Assembly: GCF_030403505.1 (NCBI RefSeq)
Contig: NZ_JAUEMJ010000007.1
Location: forward strand, 259,632-323,631
DNA from: Glycomyces tritici
Lineage (GTDB): Bacteria; Actinomycetota; Actinomycetes; Mycobacteriales; Micromonosporaceae
Length of the DNA stretch: 64,000 bases
Direction: 5' to 3'
Every line of letters begins with the position of its first letter. Positions within the stretch are counted from its first letter, which is position 1. This document shows positions 24,849 through 33,795 of the stretch, piece by piece. Made by a program: the position numbers and the translations under genes. A model generated the notes under the pieces. The model made no database searches and was not told where the DNA came from. It was given only the letters and a program-made list of their open reading frames with translations.

Positions 24849-26126
24849 TTAGAACCCGTACCCGGAGTTCGCGTCGATGTCGGCGTCGATCTCGGCGACG
24901 GCCGCGTCCAGGGCGGTCTTGACGTCGCCGCCGTGGATGACGTCCCCGGCGTACTGGGTGAACACGGAGGCGATCACGGTGTACGCGGGGGTCTCCGGGC
25001 GCAGCGTCGCGTAGGCCTTGGAGTACTCGACCATCATGCGCAGCTTCCCGTCGGTGCCGTAGTGCTCGGTGAGCTCGGCGGCGGCGTCGGTGGCGGGGAT
25101 GAGGCCGGTCTGGTTGGCGTACTCGGCGACGTACTCGTCCGAGAGCGCGGTCTCGAGCCAGGAGTTCGCCCCGGCCTTGTCCGCGGTGGCGGTGACGGCC
25201 CACTGCCAGGAGCCGCCGCCGATCTTGGGGCCGTTGCCGAAGTCGGGCGGGGGCAGGAACAGCATGTCGTCGTAGAGGTCGATGGCGGGCAGAGCGCCCC
25301 AGTTGCCGTGGAAGGCCATGGCGGCCTTGCCCTGCATGAAGTCCTCGGCACCGCCGGGGGACTCCGGGTTGGAGAGCCCCGCGGTGAACAGGCCCTGGAA
25401 CCACTCGCCCCAGGCCAGCGCCTCCGGTCCGTTGAGGACGCCGTCGGACTTCAGGTAGGTCCCGCGGTCGATGAGGTCGCCGCCGAAGCTCTGCAGGAAC
25501 GGGGAGAATGCGTAGGGGTACCACTCGCCGGTGTCGGCGGTGGAGAAGTCGATCGCGTACTCGTAGCCGGCCGTGCCGGTGACGGCCAGGAGCGCGTCGT
25601 CGAACTCCTCGCGGCTCCAGGGGGATTCGATCGTGGGGATGCGGACGCCCGCGGTCTCCAGCACCGACTGGCGGGCGAAGACCGAGCAGGCGGCCTCCCA
25701 GTGGCCCACGGCGTACAGCTGGTCCTGGAAGACCCCGAGGGTCGAGGGCAGGAACTTCGCGGTGATCGCCTCGGGCACTTCGATTGGCTGGAGGTGCCCG
25801 GCCCACGCCCAGTTGGGGACGTTCGGTCCGTCCACAGTGAGCAGGTCGGGAAGGTCGCCGGAGAGTGCGGCGGCGTTCACGGAGTCGTTGTAGACGTCCT
25901 GCGGGAACGGTTCGAGGGTGGCCTTGAGGTTGTCGTGGGACCCGTTGAAGGCCTTGATGATGTCCTCGGTGACCGCGACTTCGAGCGGGCTGCCGGCGTT
26001 GTGGCTCCAGAGGAGCAGCTCGCCGTCGGAGGCGGAGCCGGAGGCGGTGCAGGCGGCCAGGGCGGGGCCGGCGAGGGCGGCGCCGCCGGACGCGGCGGCG
26101 AGTTTCATGAGGTGGCGTCGTTGCAT
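24849..26126 (-). CDS. CUT1 solute-binding lipoprotein, probable fructan-oligosaccharide binder
   Basis: 425 residues. MQRRHLMKLAAASGGAALAGPALAACTAS is a lipoprotein signal with lipobox ALAAC. The mature part has family 1 binding-protein features (LLLWSHNAGSP, FMQGKAAMAFHGNW). ATG 26126 is favoured over GTG 26135 because GGAG lies eight bases before it. The operon context with GH32/68-like enzyme and fructokinase suggests sucrose or fructo-oligosaccharide uptake. Confidence 0.9.
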   Translation of the reverse strand: MQRRHLMKLAAASGGAALAGPALAACTASGSASDGELLLWSHNAGSPLEVAVTEDIIKAFNGSHDNLKATLEPFPQDVYNDSVNAAALSGDLPDLLTVDGPNVPNWAWAGHLQPIEVPEAITAKFLPSTLGVFQDQLYAVGHWEAACSVFARQSVLETAGVRIPTIESPWSREEFDDALLAVTGTAGYEYAIDFSTADTGEWYPYAFSPFLQSFGGDLIDRGTYLKSDGVLNGPEALAWGEWFQGLFTAGLSNPESPGGAEDFMQGKAAMAFHGNWGALPAIDLYDDMLFLPPPDFGNGPKIGGGSWQWAVTATADKAGANSWLETALSDEYVAEYANQTGLIPATDAAAELTEHYGTDGKLRMMVEYSKAYATLRPETPAYTVIASVFTQYAGDVIHGGDVKTALDAAVAEIDADIDANSGYGF

Positions 26127-26169
26127 GGTGCTCACTCCAATGTGATTCGGGCGGAAGGGCTGAGAAGGG

Positions 26170-27189
26170 CTAGCGCGGCTTGGCGACGGACTGCCGCCGG
26201 GCCACCGGGCAGGGCATGCGGTGCTGGACGGGCGCGGCCTCGGGGTCGTCGAGGCGGCGCAGCAGCTCCACGACCGCCCAGCGCCCCATGTCGTAGTGGG
26301 GGAGGGCGGCCGAGGTGAGCCCGGGATGCAGTGCCGGTGCGATGAGCTCCTGGTCGTCGTAGGAGACGACCGACAGGTCTGCGGGGATGGCGAGGCCGAG
26401 TTCGGCGGCGGCGCGGTAGACGCCCATGGCCATCCGGTCGTTGAAGCAGAAGACGGCGGTGGGCCGGTCGGGCCGGGCGAGCAGTACGAGCGCGCCTTCG
26501 TAGCCGAGCTGGGTGGTGGCGTGCTCGACCTCCACCAGCAGCGGCTCGGGGTCGACGCCGCACTCGGCGACCCGCTCGCGCCAGGTCTCGAGCCGGACGG
26601 CTCGGGCCTGGACCTGCTCGCGGGTGGTGACGTGCCCGATCCTGACGTGCCCCGCGCCGGTGAGCTCGGCGAGCACCCCGAGGGTGCCGCCGCGCTCGTC
26701 GGGCACGACCGAGGAGGCCGAGCCGTCGGCGGTGCGGGCGTCGAGCAGTACGCAAGGGGTGGAGCCCATCGCGTCCGGCACCGCCACCACCTGGTGGTAC
26801 ATGGTGGCGAGGAGGATGCCGTCGATCTGGCGCTCCTGGAGCGCGCCGATCGCCTCCTCGGTCTCGGCGGGGTCCCCCGAGGTGTCGACCATGAGCAGCA
26901 GGAACCCGGCCTCGCGGGCCGCGTCGTGGGCGCCGCGGATCATCTGGCCCGCGAACGGCGTGGTCGCCACGTCGTCGCCGACGAACCCGATCATCTGGGT
27001 CCGCCGCGTCCGCAGCCCCCGCGCCACCGTGTTCGGCCGGTACCCCAGCTCGGCGGCGGCGGCCCGGACCCGCTCGCGGGTCTCGGGGCCGATGCGCCGG
27101 CCCCCGGTGTCGTTGAGCGCCATGGAGGCCGTGGCCGTGGAGACGCCGGCCGCCCGTGCGACATCGGCCAATCGGGGCTGCTTGGTCAC
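26170..27189 (-). CDS. LacI-family repressor of the fructan operon
   Basis: 339 residues: N-terminal helix-turn-helix (RLADVARAAGVSTATASMALND) and a periplasmic-binding-like effector domain. GTG 27189 has AAGGGAAG six bases upstream. The preceding 44-base-spaced pair of perfect GTTAATCGATTAAC palindromes is the expected type of LacI operator, so the protein very likely represses itself and the transporter operon that follows 43 bases downstream. Effector probably sucrose, fructose or a derivative. Confidence 0.92.
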   Translation of the reverse strand: MTKQPRLADVARAAGVSTATASMALNDTGGRRIGPETRERVRAAAAELGYRPNTVARGLRTRRTQMIGFVGDDVATTPFAGQMIRGAHDAAREAGFLLLMVDTSGDPAETEEAIGALQERQIDGILLATMYHQVVAVPDAMGSTPCVLLDARTADGSASSVVPDERGGTLGVLAELTGAGHVRIGHVTTREQVQARAVRLETWRERVAECGVDPEPLLVEVEHATTQLGYEGALVLLARPDRPTAVFCFNDRMAMGVYRAAAELGLAIPADLSVVSYDDQELIAPALHPGLTSAALPHYDMGRWAVVELLRRLDDPEAAPVQHRMPCPVARRQSVAKPR

Positions 27190-27208
27190 CGTTGACTTCC
27201 CTTCATCG

Positions 27209-27222
27209 GTTAATCGATTAAC
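27209..27222. promoter_or_regulatory. LacI operator 1 (GTTAATCGATTAAC)
   Basis: A perfect 14-base palindrome with central CG, 20 bases upstream of the LacI start. It is identical to the site at 27253-27266, with centres 44 bases apart, about four helical turns. Confidence 0.8.
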
Positions 27223-27252
27223 TAACGTGCCGCAACTCATCCGCATGAGTTC

Positions 27253-27266
27253 GTTAATCGATTAAC
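27253..27266. promoter_or_regulatory. LacI operator 2 (GTTAATCGATTAAC)
   Basis: Second exact copy of the palindrome, phased with the first for binding by a LacI tetramer or paired dimers. It also sits 88 bases before the divergent oxidoreductase gene, which could be co-regulated. Confidence 0.8.
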
Positions 27267-27353
27267 GGAGAATCTACGACCGTTCGGAAACAACCCGGCC
27301 ACGCTGATGTCACGGTTCGGTCACGACGCGCCGGGCCCGTGTTAGGAATGGGC

Positions 27354-28928
27354 ATGGCTCAGCACCAGTCCTACGACGCCGTGATCGTCGGCGGCGGCCA
27401 CAACGGCCTCGTCTCCGCCGCCTACCTGGCCCGTGCGGGACGACGCGTCCTCGTCCTGGAACGCCTGGGCCGCACCGGAGGCGCCGCCATCTCGGCACCC
27501 GCGTTCCCCGGCGTCGACGCCCGCCTCTCCCGGTACTCGTACCTGGTGAGCCTCCTGCCGCGCATGATCGTCGACGACCTCGGCCTGCGGTTCACCGTGC
27601 GCAAGCGCGGCGTCTCCTCCTACACGCCGACCGAGCGCGACGGCCGCTCCACCGGGCTCCTCGTCACTCGCGACTCGGCCCGGACCAGGGAGTCCTTCGC
27701 GAGGCTCACCGGCTCCGAACGCGAATTCGAGGCCTGGCAGGAGTTCTACGGCAAGGCCGCGCACGTGGCGGCCCGGGTCTTCCCCACCCTCACCGAACCA
27801 CTGCCCACAGAGGACGAACTGCGCCGGCGGGTGGGCGACGACCGGATCTGGGACATGTTCTTCCGGCGGCCCCTCGGCGAGACGATCGAGCAGACGTTCA
27901 CCGACGACCTCGTGCGCGGTGTCGTGCTCACCGACGGCCTCATCGGCACCTTCACCTCCGCCTGGGCCGAGGACCTGCGCCAGAACCGGTGCTTCCTCTA
28001 CCACGTGATCGGCGGCGGCACCGGCGACTGGGACGTCCCCGTGGGCGGCATGGGCGCCCTCACCGACGAACTCGCCCGCGTCGCCCGGGCGGCCGGCGCG
28101 GAGATCCTCACCGGCCACGAGGTCACGGGGATCGCCACGGACGGCGAGCGCGCCGAAGTGGCCTACGAGAACGACCGGGGGAGCGGCACGGTCGACGCCC
28201 GGCACGTCCTGGTGAACGCCTCGCCCGAGGCGCTCGCCGACCTGCTCGGCCGGGAGCGGCCCGAACCCGCAGAAGGGGCGCAGCTCAAGGTCAACATGCT
28301 CCTCAAGCGGCTGCCGAGGCTGCGCGACGCCGGTGCGGACCCCCGCGAGGCCTTCGCCGGGACCTTCCACGTCGCCGAATCCTTCGCGCAGCTCGAAGCC
28401 GCCTACACCGAGGCGGCCTCCGGGCGGCTCCCGTCGCAGCCGCCCTCCGAGATCTACTGCCACTCCCTCTCCGACCCGTCGATCCTGGGGGAGGAGCTGG
28501 CGCGCGCGGGCTACCAGACCCTCACCCTCTTCGGACTCCACACGCCCGCAAGGCTTTTCGACGGCACCGGGGACGAGAGGGCGCGGCTGCTCGCGGCCAC
28601 GGTCGCCCAGCTCGACCGGTACCTCGACGAGCCGCTCGCCGACTGCCTCGCCACGGACGGCGACGGCGCGCCGTGCATCGAGGCGAAGACCCCGGTCGAC
28701 CTCGAACGCGACCTCAGGCTCCCCGGCGGCAACATCTTCCACCGCGACCTTTCCTGGCCGTTCCGCACCGATGCGGCGACCGGCCGCTGGGGCGTGGAGA
28801 CCGAGCACCCCAACGTGCTCCTCTGCGGCGCCGGGGCCGTGCGCGGCGGCGGCGTGAGCGGGATCCCCGGGCGCAATGCGGCCATGGCCGTCCTCGAAGC
28901 CCGGCCGGGCGTCGGACCCCGGACGTAG
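27354..28928 (+). CDS. FAD-dependent oxidoreductase (PYROXD2/CrtI-like)
   Basis: 524 residues with a dinucleotide-binding N-terminus (AVIVGGGHNGLVSAAYLARAGRRVLVLE). The distal FAD motif LLCGAGAVRGGGVSGIPGRNAAMAVLEA resembles phytoene-desaturase-like and PYROXD2-type flavoproteins. There are no carotenoid genes nearby, so the substrate is unknown. ATG 27354 follows AGGA (27344-27347). Divergent from the LacI gene and followed after 29 bases by the repair gene. Confidence 0.85.
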   Translation: MAQHQSYDAVIVGGGHNGLVSAAYLARAGRRVLVLERLGRTGGAAISAPAFPGVDARLSRYSYLVSLLPRMIVDDLGLRFTVRKRGVSSYTPTERDGRSTGLLVTRDSARTRESFARLTGSEREFEAWQEFYGKAAHVAARVFPTLTEPLPTEDELRRRVGDDRIWDMFFRRPLGETIEQTFTDDLVRGVVLTDGLIGTFTSAWAEDLRQNRCFLYHVIGGGTGDWDVPVGGMGALTDELARVARAAGAEILTGHEVTGIATDGERAEVAYENDRGSGTVDARHVLVNASPEALADLLGRERPEPAEGAQLKVNMLLKRLPRLRDAGADPREAFAGTFHVAESFAQLEAAYTEAASGRLPSQPPSEIYCHSLSDPSILGEELARAGYQTLTLFGLHTPARLFDGTGDERARLLAATVAQLDRYLDEPLADCLATDGDGAPCIEAKTPVDLERDLRLPGGNIFHRDLSWPFRTDAATGRWGVETEHPNVLLCGAGAVRGGGVSGIPGRNAAMAVLEARPGVGPRT

Positions 28929-28957
28929 ACTGCCCGGCAGAGGCGAAGGAGGCGGCG

Positions 28958-29620
28958 ATGCCAACGAAGGACGAGGTCATGGCCGAGCTGGCCGCACTCG
29001 AGGACCCGAGGATCCGCGAAGTGAACGAGCGGCACGGCGACGACCACGGCGTGAACCTCACCAAACTCCGCGCCGTCGCCAAGCGGCTGAAGACCCGGCA
29101 GGACCTCGCGCGGGAGCTCTGGGCCACCGGGGACACCGCCGCGCGCCTGCTCGCCCTGCTGATCTGCCGCCCGAAGGCCTTCGAACAGGACGAGCTCGAC
29201 GCGATGCTGCGCGAGGCGCGGACCCCGAAGGTCCACGACTGGCTCGTGAACTACGTGGTCAAGAAGCACCCGCAGGCCGAAGCGCTCCGCCTGGCCTGGA
29301 TCGACGACCCGGACCCGGTGACCGCCTCCGCCGGCTGGGCGCTGACGAGCGAACGCGTCCAGAAGCGGCCCGAGGGCCTCGACCTCACGGGCCTCCTCGA
29401 CGTGATCGAAGCCGAGATGAAGGACGCCCCCGACCGCCTCCAATGGGCGATGAACCAGTGCCTCGCCCAGATCGGCATCTCGCACGCCGACCTCCGCGAG
29501 CGCGCCATCGCCATCGGCGAGCGGCTCGAAGTGCTCAAGGACTACCCGACGCCGCCGAACTGCACCTCGCCCTTCGCGCCCGTCTGGATCAACGAGATCG
29601 TGCGCCGCCAGAACGCCTGA
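28958..29620 (+). CDS. AlkD-like DNA alkylation repair protein
   Basis: 220 residues built of helical HEAT-like repeats (LKTRQDLARELWATGDTAAR, WLVNYVVKKHP, DPVTASAGWALTSERV). This is typical of AlkC/AlkD-type DNA glycosylases that remove alkylated bases. It begins with an excellent ribosome site AAGGAGG (28946-28952). Likely cotranscribed with the upstream oxidoreductase; the functional link is not evident. Catalytic Asp and Trp residues cannot be assigned with certainty by eye. Confidence 0.75.
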   Translation: MPTKDEVMAELAALEDPRIREVNERHGDDHGVNLTKLRAVAKRLKTRQDLARELWATGDTAARLLALLICRPKAFEQDELDAMLREARTPKVHDWLVNYVVKKHPQAEALRLAWIDDPDPVTASAGWALTSERVQKRPEGLDLTGLLDVIEAEMKDAPDRLQWAMNQCLAQIGISHADLRERAIAIGERLEVLKDYPTPPNCTSPFAPVWINEIVRRQNA

Positions 29621-29642
29621 GCGCGGACCCGATCGGCCGCGC
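29621..29642. terminator. Short hairpin between convergent genes
   Basis: GCGCGG paired with CCGCGC over a ten-base loop, directly after the repair gene stop and before the end of the convergent GH36 gene. A weak terminator candidate. Confidence 0.35.
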
Positions 29643-29646
29643 CCCG

Positions 29647-31698
29647 CTACCGCACCGCGAAGATCCGGGCCGCCGGACCGGCCTGCACCTCCACGACCGG
29701 CCCGCCCTCGGCCGCGCGGACCTTCCACTCCGGCAGCGCGACCGGGTAGACCTGCTCCAGCGTCCGCCCGCGCAGCCCCGGCAGCCCGACCTCCACGGCC
29801 CCGCCCCGCGACCACACCGCCAGCAGCGACTCGTCCCCGGCGTCGAGCTGCAGCGCGAGCACGTCGTCGTCCCAACCGGGCAGGCCCAGCGGCCACACCG
29901 GGTGCGACACGGCGATCCGCTGCCGCCAGTCCTTGTGCAGCGCAATCGCTTCGCGCACCAATGCGAACTGCTCCTCGCCGAGCCCGCCGAGGAACCCCGA
30001 GAGGTAGAGCCGGCTCATCACGCCCGCCGTCATCGCGAACGCCGTCTCCTCCGAGCTCATCGCCTTGTCCGGGTACGCCCAGTTCCCCGCCTGCTCCGGC
30101 GCCACGCTCGCGGGCGCCGCCGCCGCGATCGCCGCATACAGCCGGAAGTCCTGCTGGTCGCTCGTCGACTGCAAGTGCGCCACGGACAGCAAGTTGTAGT
30201 CCATGCGCATCGCGCCTGAACCGCAGTTCTCGAACAAGACCTCCGGATGCCGCGCCTGCGCGTCGCTCAGCCACCCCCGGAACGCGAGCGTGTGCCCCAG
30301 CAGCCCGGCCCCCGGGCCGGCGGCGTCCACATCGGTCCCCACGCCGGAGTTCACGTTGTAGTCCAGCTTGAAGAACTCGATCCCGAACTCGGCCACGAGC
30401 CGGTCCACGGCCTCGTCCAGATGCGCGCGCGCCGCCGGGTGGCGGAAGTCGAGCTGGAAGTGCCCGGTCTCGCAGACCCGCTTGCCGAACCGCTGGAAGA
30501 ACGCCGCGTCGGGCAGCTCCCGCCCCGCCTTCGCCTGCTCGCCGACCGCTTCGGGCTCGAGCCAGATCCCCGGCCGCATCCCCTTGGCGCGGATCGCCTC
30601 GATGACCGAGACCAGACCGCCGGTGAACAGCCCGGGGACCTCGCGCCAGTCGCCCGAGTCCGTCCACCAGTTCCCGGTCCCGTACCACCCGGCGTCGATG
30701 CAGTAGTACTCCGCGCCCGCCGCCGCGGCCGCCTCGATCAGCGGCAGCTCCTTCTCCGTGGAGGGACCGGCCATCAGCGTGTTCATGAAGTCGTTGTACA
30801 CCAAGGGAAGCCGCGCATCGATCGGCCGCATCTCCCGGATCGCGCGCCGGTAGTCCGTGAGCGCCCCGAAGGCCGCGTCCCGCCCGCCCCCGGCGACGCA
30901 GAACCCCGCCGGCACCGTCGTGAACGCCTCGCCGGGCGCCAGACGCGCCGCGAACTGGTGGTACAGATCCGTCGGGCCGTACACCCCCACGATCACCGTG
31001 CCCTCGTGCTGCGAGGCCTCCCAGTGCCAGCCCGCGCTCGTCTCGGCCTGCCACGCGATCGAGGGCCCGTCCTCCAGGGCCAGGACCCCGGTCGGCAGGT
31101 ACGCGCCGCTGGAGAACGACCCGTGGCTGGTCACGCCGAAGTTCCCCCGGTTGCGCCGACCGTGGAACCCCGGGTTGACGTTCGGCAGCAGCTCCTCGAC
31201 GGGCCGCTGGTGCCAGCGCCCCTCGGCGAGCCATTCGCTCTCGCCCCACAGCAGGTCGTGCGCGGCTTCGGGCACCGCCACGATCGCGGAGGCCACGTTG
31301 AGGAGCACGACCTCCTCGGCGGTGGCGTTGCGGACGGTGTGCCGGATCTGGAGCCCCGGCCCCGCGGCGCGGAAACTGCTGTGGACCTCGATGCCGGACC
31401 CCGGCTCGCGCTGGCTGATGCGCAGCTCGTCGCCGTCCGCTTCGTGGCCGGTGTAGCGCAGGCGCGGCCCGGAGCCCCAGTGCAGGAGGCTCTGGTCGGG
31501 GCGGGCGCGGTGCTCGCCTGCGGTGCTGTAGTCGGCGACGGGCATGGGCGCGACCACCGATGGGGCGTCCGGGCCGGTCGCCCAGTGGGCGAGCCGGACG
31601 GGGTGGTCCTCGCCGTGCTCGAATCGCAGGTGCATGCCGGGCCGGGACCACTCGAAGGCGGTCGCGGGGCCGGGGTGCCGAGGGGGCGTCACTGCCAC
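29647..31698 (-). CDS. GH36 alpha-galactosidase (copy A)
   Basis: A cytoplasmic retaining alpha-galactosidase of about 683 residues. The GH36 layout is clear: N-terminal beta-supersandwich, a barrel with FEFFKLDYN-type nucleophile motif (FFKLDYNVNSGVG), acid/base region LQSTSDQQDFRLY, and a C-terminal sheet. No signal peptide. GGAG at 31708-31705 precedes GTG 31698, so I use that start; an in-frame GTG at 31710 lacks a ribosome site. It is a close paralogue of copy B at 36777-38840. It probably cleaves imported raffinose- or galactomannan-type oligosaccharides. Confidence 0.92.
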   Translation of the reverse strand: MAVTPPRHPGPATAFEWSRPGMHLRFEHGEDHPVRLAHWATGPDAPSVVAPMPVADYSTAGEHRARPDQSLLHWGSGPRLRYTGHEADGDELRISQREPGSGIEVHSSFRAAGPGLQIRHTVRNATAEEVVLLNVASAIVAVPEAAHDLLWGESEWLAEGRWHQRPVEELLPNVNPGFHGRRNRGNFGVTSHGSFSSGAYLPTGVLALEDGPSIAWQAETSAGWHWEASQHEGTVIVGVYGPTDLYHQFAARLAPGEAFTTVPAGFCVAGGGRDAAFGALTDYRRAIREMRPIDARLPLVYNDFMNTLMAGPSTEKELPLIEAAAAAGAEYYCIDAGWYGTGNWWTDSGDWREVPGLFTGGLVSVIEAIRAKGMRPGIWLEPEAVGEQAKAGRELPDAAFFQRFGKRVCETGHFQLDFRHPAARAHLDEAVDRLVAEFGIEFFKLDYNVNSGVGTDVDAAGPGAGLLGHTLAFRGWLSDAQARHPEVLFENCGSGAMRMDYNLLSVAHLQSTSDQQDFRLYAAIAAAAPASVAPEQAGNWAYPDKAMSSEETAFAMTAGVMSRLYLSGFLGGLGEEQFALVREAIALHKDWRQRIAVSHPVWPLGLPGWDDDVLALQLDAGDESLLAVWSRGGAVEVGLPGLRGRTLEQVYPVALPEWKVRAAEGGPVVEVQAGPAARIFAVR

Positions 31699-31733
31699 TT
31701 TTTGCTCCACTTTGGATCGTTGTGTGCCGGAGG

Positions 31734-31750
31734 GTCAACGAATCAAGCTA
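31734..31750 (-). promoter_or_regulatory. 17-base element shared upstream of both GH36 genes (copy A)
   Basis: GTCAACGAATCAAGCTA occurs here and at 38876-38892, 36 bases upstream of each GH36 start. On the transcribed strand it contains TTGATT and TTGAC, so it may be a common -35/operator element, possibly the site of the FadR-type regulator. A small inverted repeat CAAGGG/CCCTTG follows at 31771-31787. The rest of the 206-base gap is AT-rich with no gene. Confidence 0.6.
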
Positions 31751-31904
31751 GTGGCCGTGCGTGGCGAGCACAAGGGTCGAGCCCTTGAAATTATGCGATG
31801 AATGCCGCGGGATATGGCGGTCATTTGGTCATAAAAGGTACATCAATGTCTACACAGCAAGCAGGATCATGACAATAGATATGATGTTTCTATGCCCGTA
31901 TCCG

Positions 31905-32621
31905 TCACGGTTCGAGCGGCGATTCCTCGTCTTCAGTGGGGAGGAACGGCAGCGAGTCCTCGACGCCCAAGAGGTGGTTGGCCATGCGGATGCGGGCCGC
32001 GTCGGGGTCGCGGTACTTCAGGGCCCGCCAGATGGCGTGGTGCTCGCCGTGCGTGCGCCGGTCGATGCCCTCCTCGCGCAGGCTCCGCCACAACCGCTCT
32101 CTGATGGTGCGGCTGGCGAAGGTCTCGATCATGCCGGTGAGCACGGGATTGCCCGTGTGCGCGGCGATGATGCGGTGGAAGGCGATGTCGATCTCGATGA
32201 TCCGCTCGTGCGCGTCGGGGTGCTCATCGAGGATGCGGCCGGCCTCGTCCAGCAGGGTCTCGGCCTCCTTGAGCGCGTCGTCGGTGATCCGGGTGGCGGC
32301 GAGGCGGGCCGCCTCGCATTCGAGCAGGCGGCGGATCGCGTGGAGGTGCAGGGTCTGCCCGTCGCCCTGGAGGTCGACGACGAAGCCCATCGGCGCGAGC
32401 AGCTGCGAGACGTCGAGGTCGGTCACATACGTGCCGTCGCCCTGGCGCGAGTTGAGGATGCCGAGGATCGACAGGGCCCGGACGCCTTCGCGGAGGGAGC
32501 CGCGGGAGACGCCCAGGGTCTCGGCGAGCTCCTTCTCCACGGGCAGGCGTTCACCGGGGCGCAGATCGCCGTTGAGGATCATGTGTTTGATGCCGTTGAC
32601 GACATCGTCCGTGCGGGACAT
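31905..32621 (-). CDS. GntR/FadR-family regulator
   Basis: 238 residues: winged helix (LRPGERLPVEKELAETLGVSRGSLREGVRAL) and an all-helical FCD effector domain with metal-binding-type Asp/His residues (EIDIAFHRIIAAHTGN, then GEHHAIWRAL). ATG 32621 lacks a Shine-Dalgarno, so the message may be nearly leaderless. Located between GH36 copy A and a transporter operon, all on the same strand; probable controller of alpha-galactoside use. Confidence 0.9.
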   Translation of the reverse strand: MSRTDDVVNGIKHMILNGDLRPGERLPVEKELAETLGVSRGSLREGVRALSILGILNSRQGDGTYVTDLDVSQLLAPMGFVVDLQGDGQTLHLHAIRRLLECEAARLAATRITDDALKEAETLLDEAGRILDEHPDAHERIIEIDIAFHRIIAAHTGNPVLTGMIETFASRTIRERLWRSLREEGIDRRTHGEHHAIWRALKYRDPDAARIRMANHLLGVEDSLPFLPTEDEESPLEP

Positions 32622-32708
32622 GGGTGCAAGTATCGCCGAGTCGCGTCAGAACCGCAAGAATGGTCGGATCTTTCAGGTCACGATCCCGTGGTACGGGCGG
32701 GACGCTGA

Positions 32709-32767
32709 GAGGGCCTTCCGATCCCGGCGCAGTGTGCAGTCTGCGTTGCCCGGTTCGGAAGGCCCTC
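32709..32767 (-). terminator. Terminator of the second transporter operon
   Basis: A perfect 13-base stem GAGGGCCTTCCGA/TCGGAAGGCCCTC encloses a 33-base loop that itself pairs (CGCAG/CTGCG). It lies 87 bases beyond the last permease stop and before the FadR-type gene start. The remaining 232-base gap holds no gene. Confidence 0.75.
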
Positions 32768-32853
32768 GGCCGCGAGCGGTACGACAGCGAATCGACCCCC
32801 CGACCCTCACATCGTGCCCGCGGCCGTCCCGGAGGCGAGCCCCCGGGACGTCT

Positions 32854-33795
32854 CTACCCCTTGATGGCCCCCGTGATGACGGCCTTGGTGAAGTGCTTCT
32901 GGATGAACGGGTACATGATCACGATCGGGAGGACCGTGCAGACCACGACCGCCATCTTCAGGGCCGCGGTGGGCGCGGCCTCGCCCTGGTCCTGGTACTG
33001 CGCCGTGGCCGAGGCGCCCTCGGGCAGGCCCTGCGTGGACATGAGCATCCGCTGGAGGACGACCTGGATCGGCTGGGTCTCCAGGCCGGGCGTGTAGAGC
33101 ACGGCCGAGAAGTAGATGTTCCAGTAGCCCACGGCGTAGAACAGGGCGACGACCGCGAGGATCGCCTTCGACATCGGCAGCACGATCGTCAGGAGGATCC
33201 GGAACTCGCCGGCGCCGTCGATGCGGGCCGCGTCCAGCAGCTCGCCGGGGATCGTGTTCATGAAGAACGCCCGGAGCACGATCAGGTTGAAGGCGCTCAG
33301 CGCGACCGGCAGGATCAGCGACAGGTAGTCGTTGAACAGGCCGAGCTTCTGCACCACCAGGAAGCTGGGGTACATGCCGGGGCCGAACAGGAACGTGAAC
33401 AGCACGAGCATGAGTATCGGCCGGTGCAGGAACGAGCCGGTGCGCGAGAGCGCGTAGGCCCCGCAGATCGTGAGCACCATGCTGAAGGCGGTGCCGCCCA
33501 CCGTGAGTACCACGGTGAGGATCAGCGAGTCGGTGAGCGCGCCGCCGGAGAAGATCTCCTGGTAGGCGCTGAGGCTCAGGTCGGTCGGGATGAGCAGCAG
33601 GTTCCCGCCCGCTCGGGAGAGGGCGTCCTCGCTGGCGAAGCTGGTGGCCACGATCGCCCAGAGCGGCACCAGGATCGCTGCCGCGTAGGCGATCAGGAAC
33701 AGGGCCTTCACGCTCTTGCCGACGAGGGAGGGCTCCTCGTCCCAGACGGGACGGGCGCTCTTGCGGGGCTTGGGCTTGATGTCTACGGCGGTCAT
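32854..33795 (-). CDS. CUT1 ABC transporter permease (YtcP-like)
   Basis: 313 residues, six helices, EAA-loop AARIDGAGEFRILLTIVLPMSK, and the KAVITGAIKG C-terminal tail characteristic of YtcP-type permeases. A clear relative of the permease at 2818-3741. ATG 33795 overlaps the upstream stop (ATGA). Confidence 0.9.
   Translation of the reverse strand: MTAVDIKPKPRKSARPVWDEEPSLVGKSVKALFLIAYAAAILVPLWAIVATSFASEDALSRAGGNLLLIPTDLSLSAYQEIFSGGALTDSLILTVVLTVGGTAFSMVLTICGAYALSRTGSFLHRPILMLVLFTFLFGPGMYPSFLVVQKLGLFNDYLSLILPVALSAFNLIVLRAFFMNTIPGELLDAARIDGAGEFRILLTIVLPMSKAILAVVALFYAVGYWNIYFSAVLYTPGLETQPIQVVLQRMLMSTQGLPEGASATAQYQDQGEAAPTAALKMAVVVCTVLPIVIMYPFIQKHFTKAVITGAIKG

Noticed and set aside
28511..29646. 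C-terminal part of a 1075-residue minus-strand frame through GH36 copy A and the repair gene
   Set aside because: Not in the GH36 frame; no family similarity; overlaps the repair and oxidoreductase genes.
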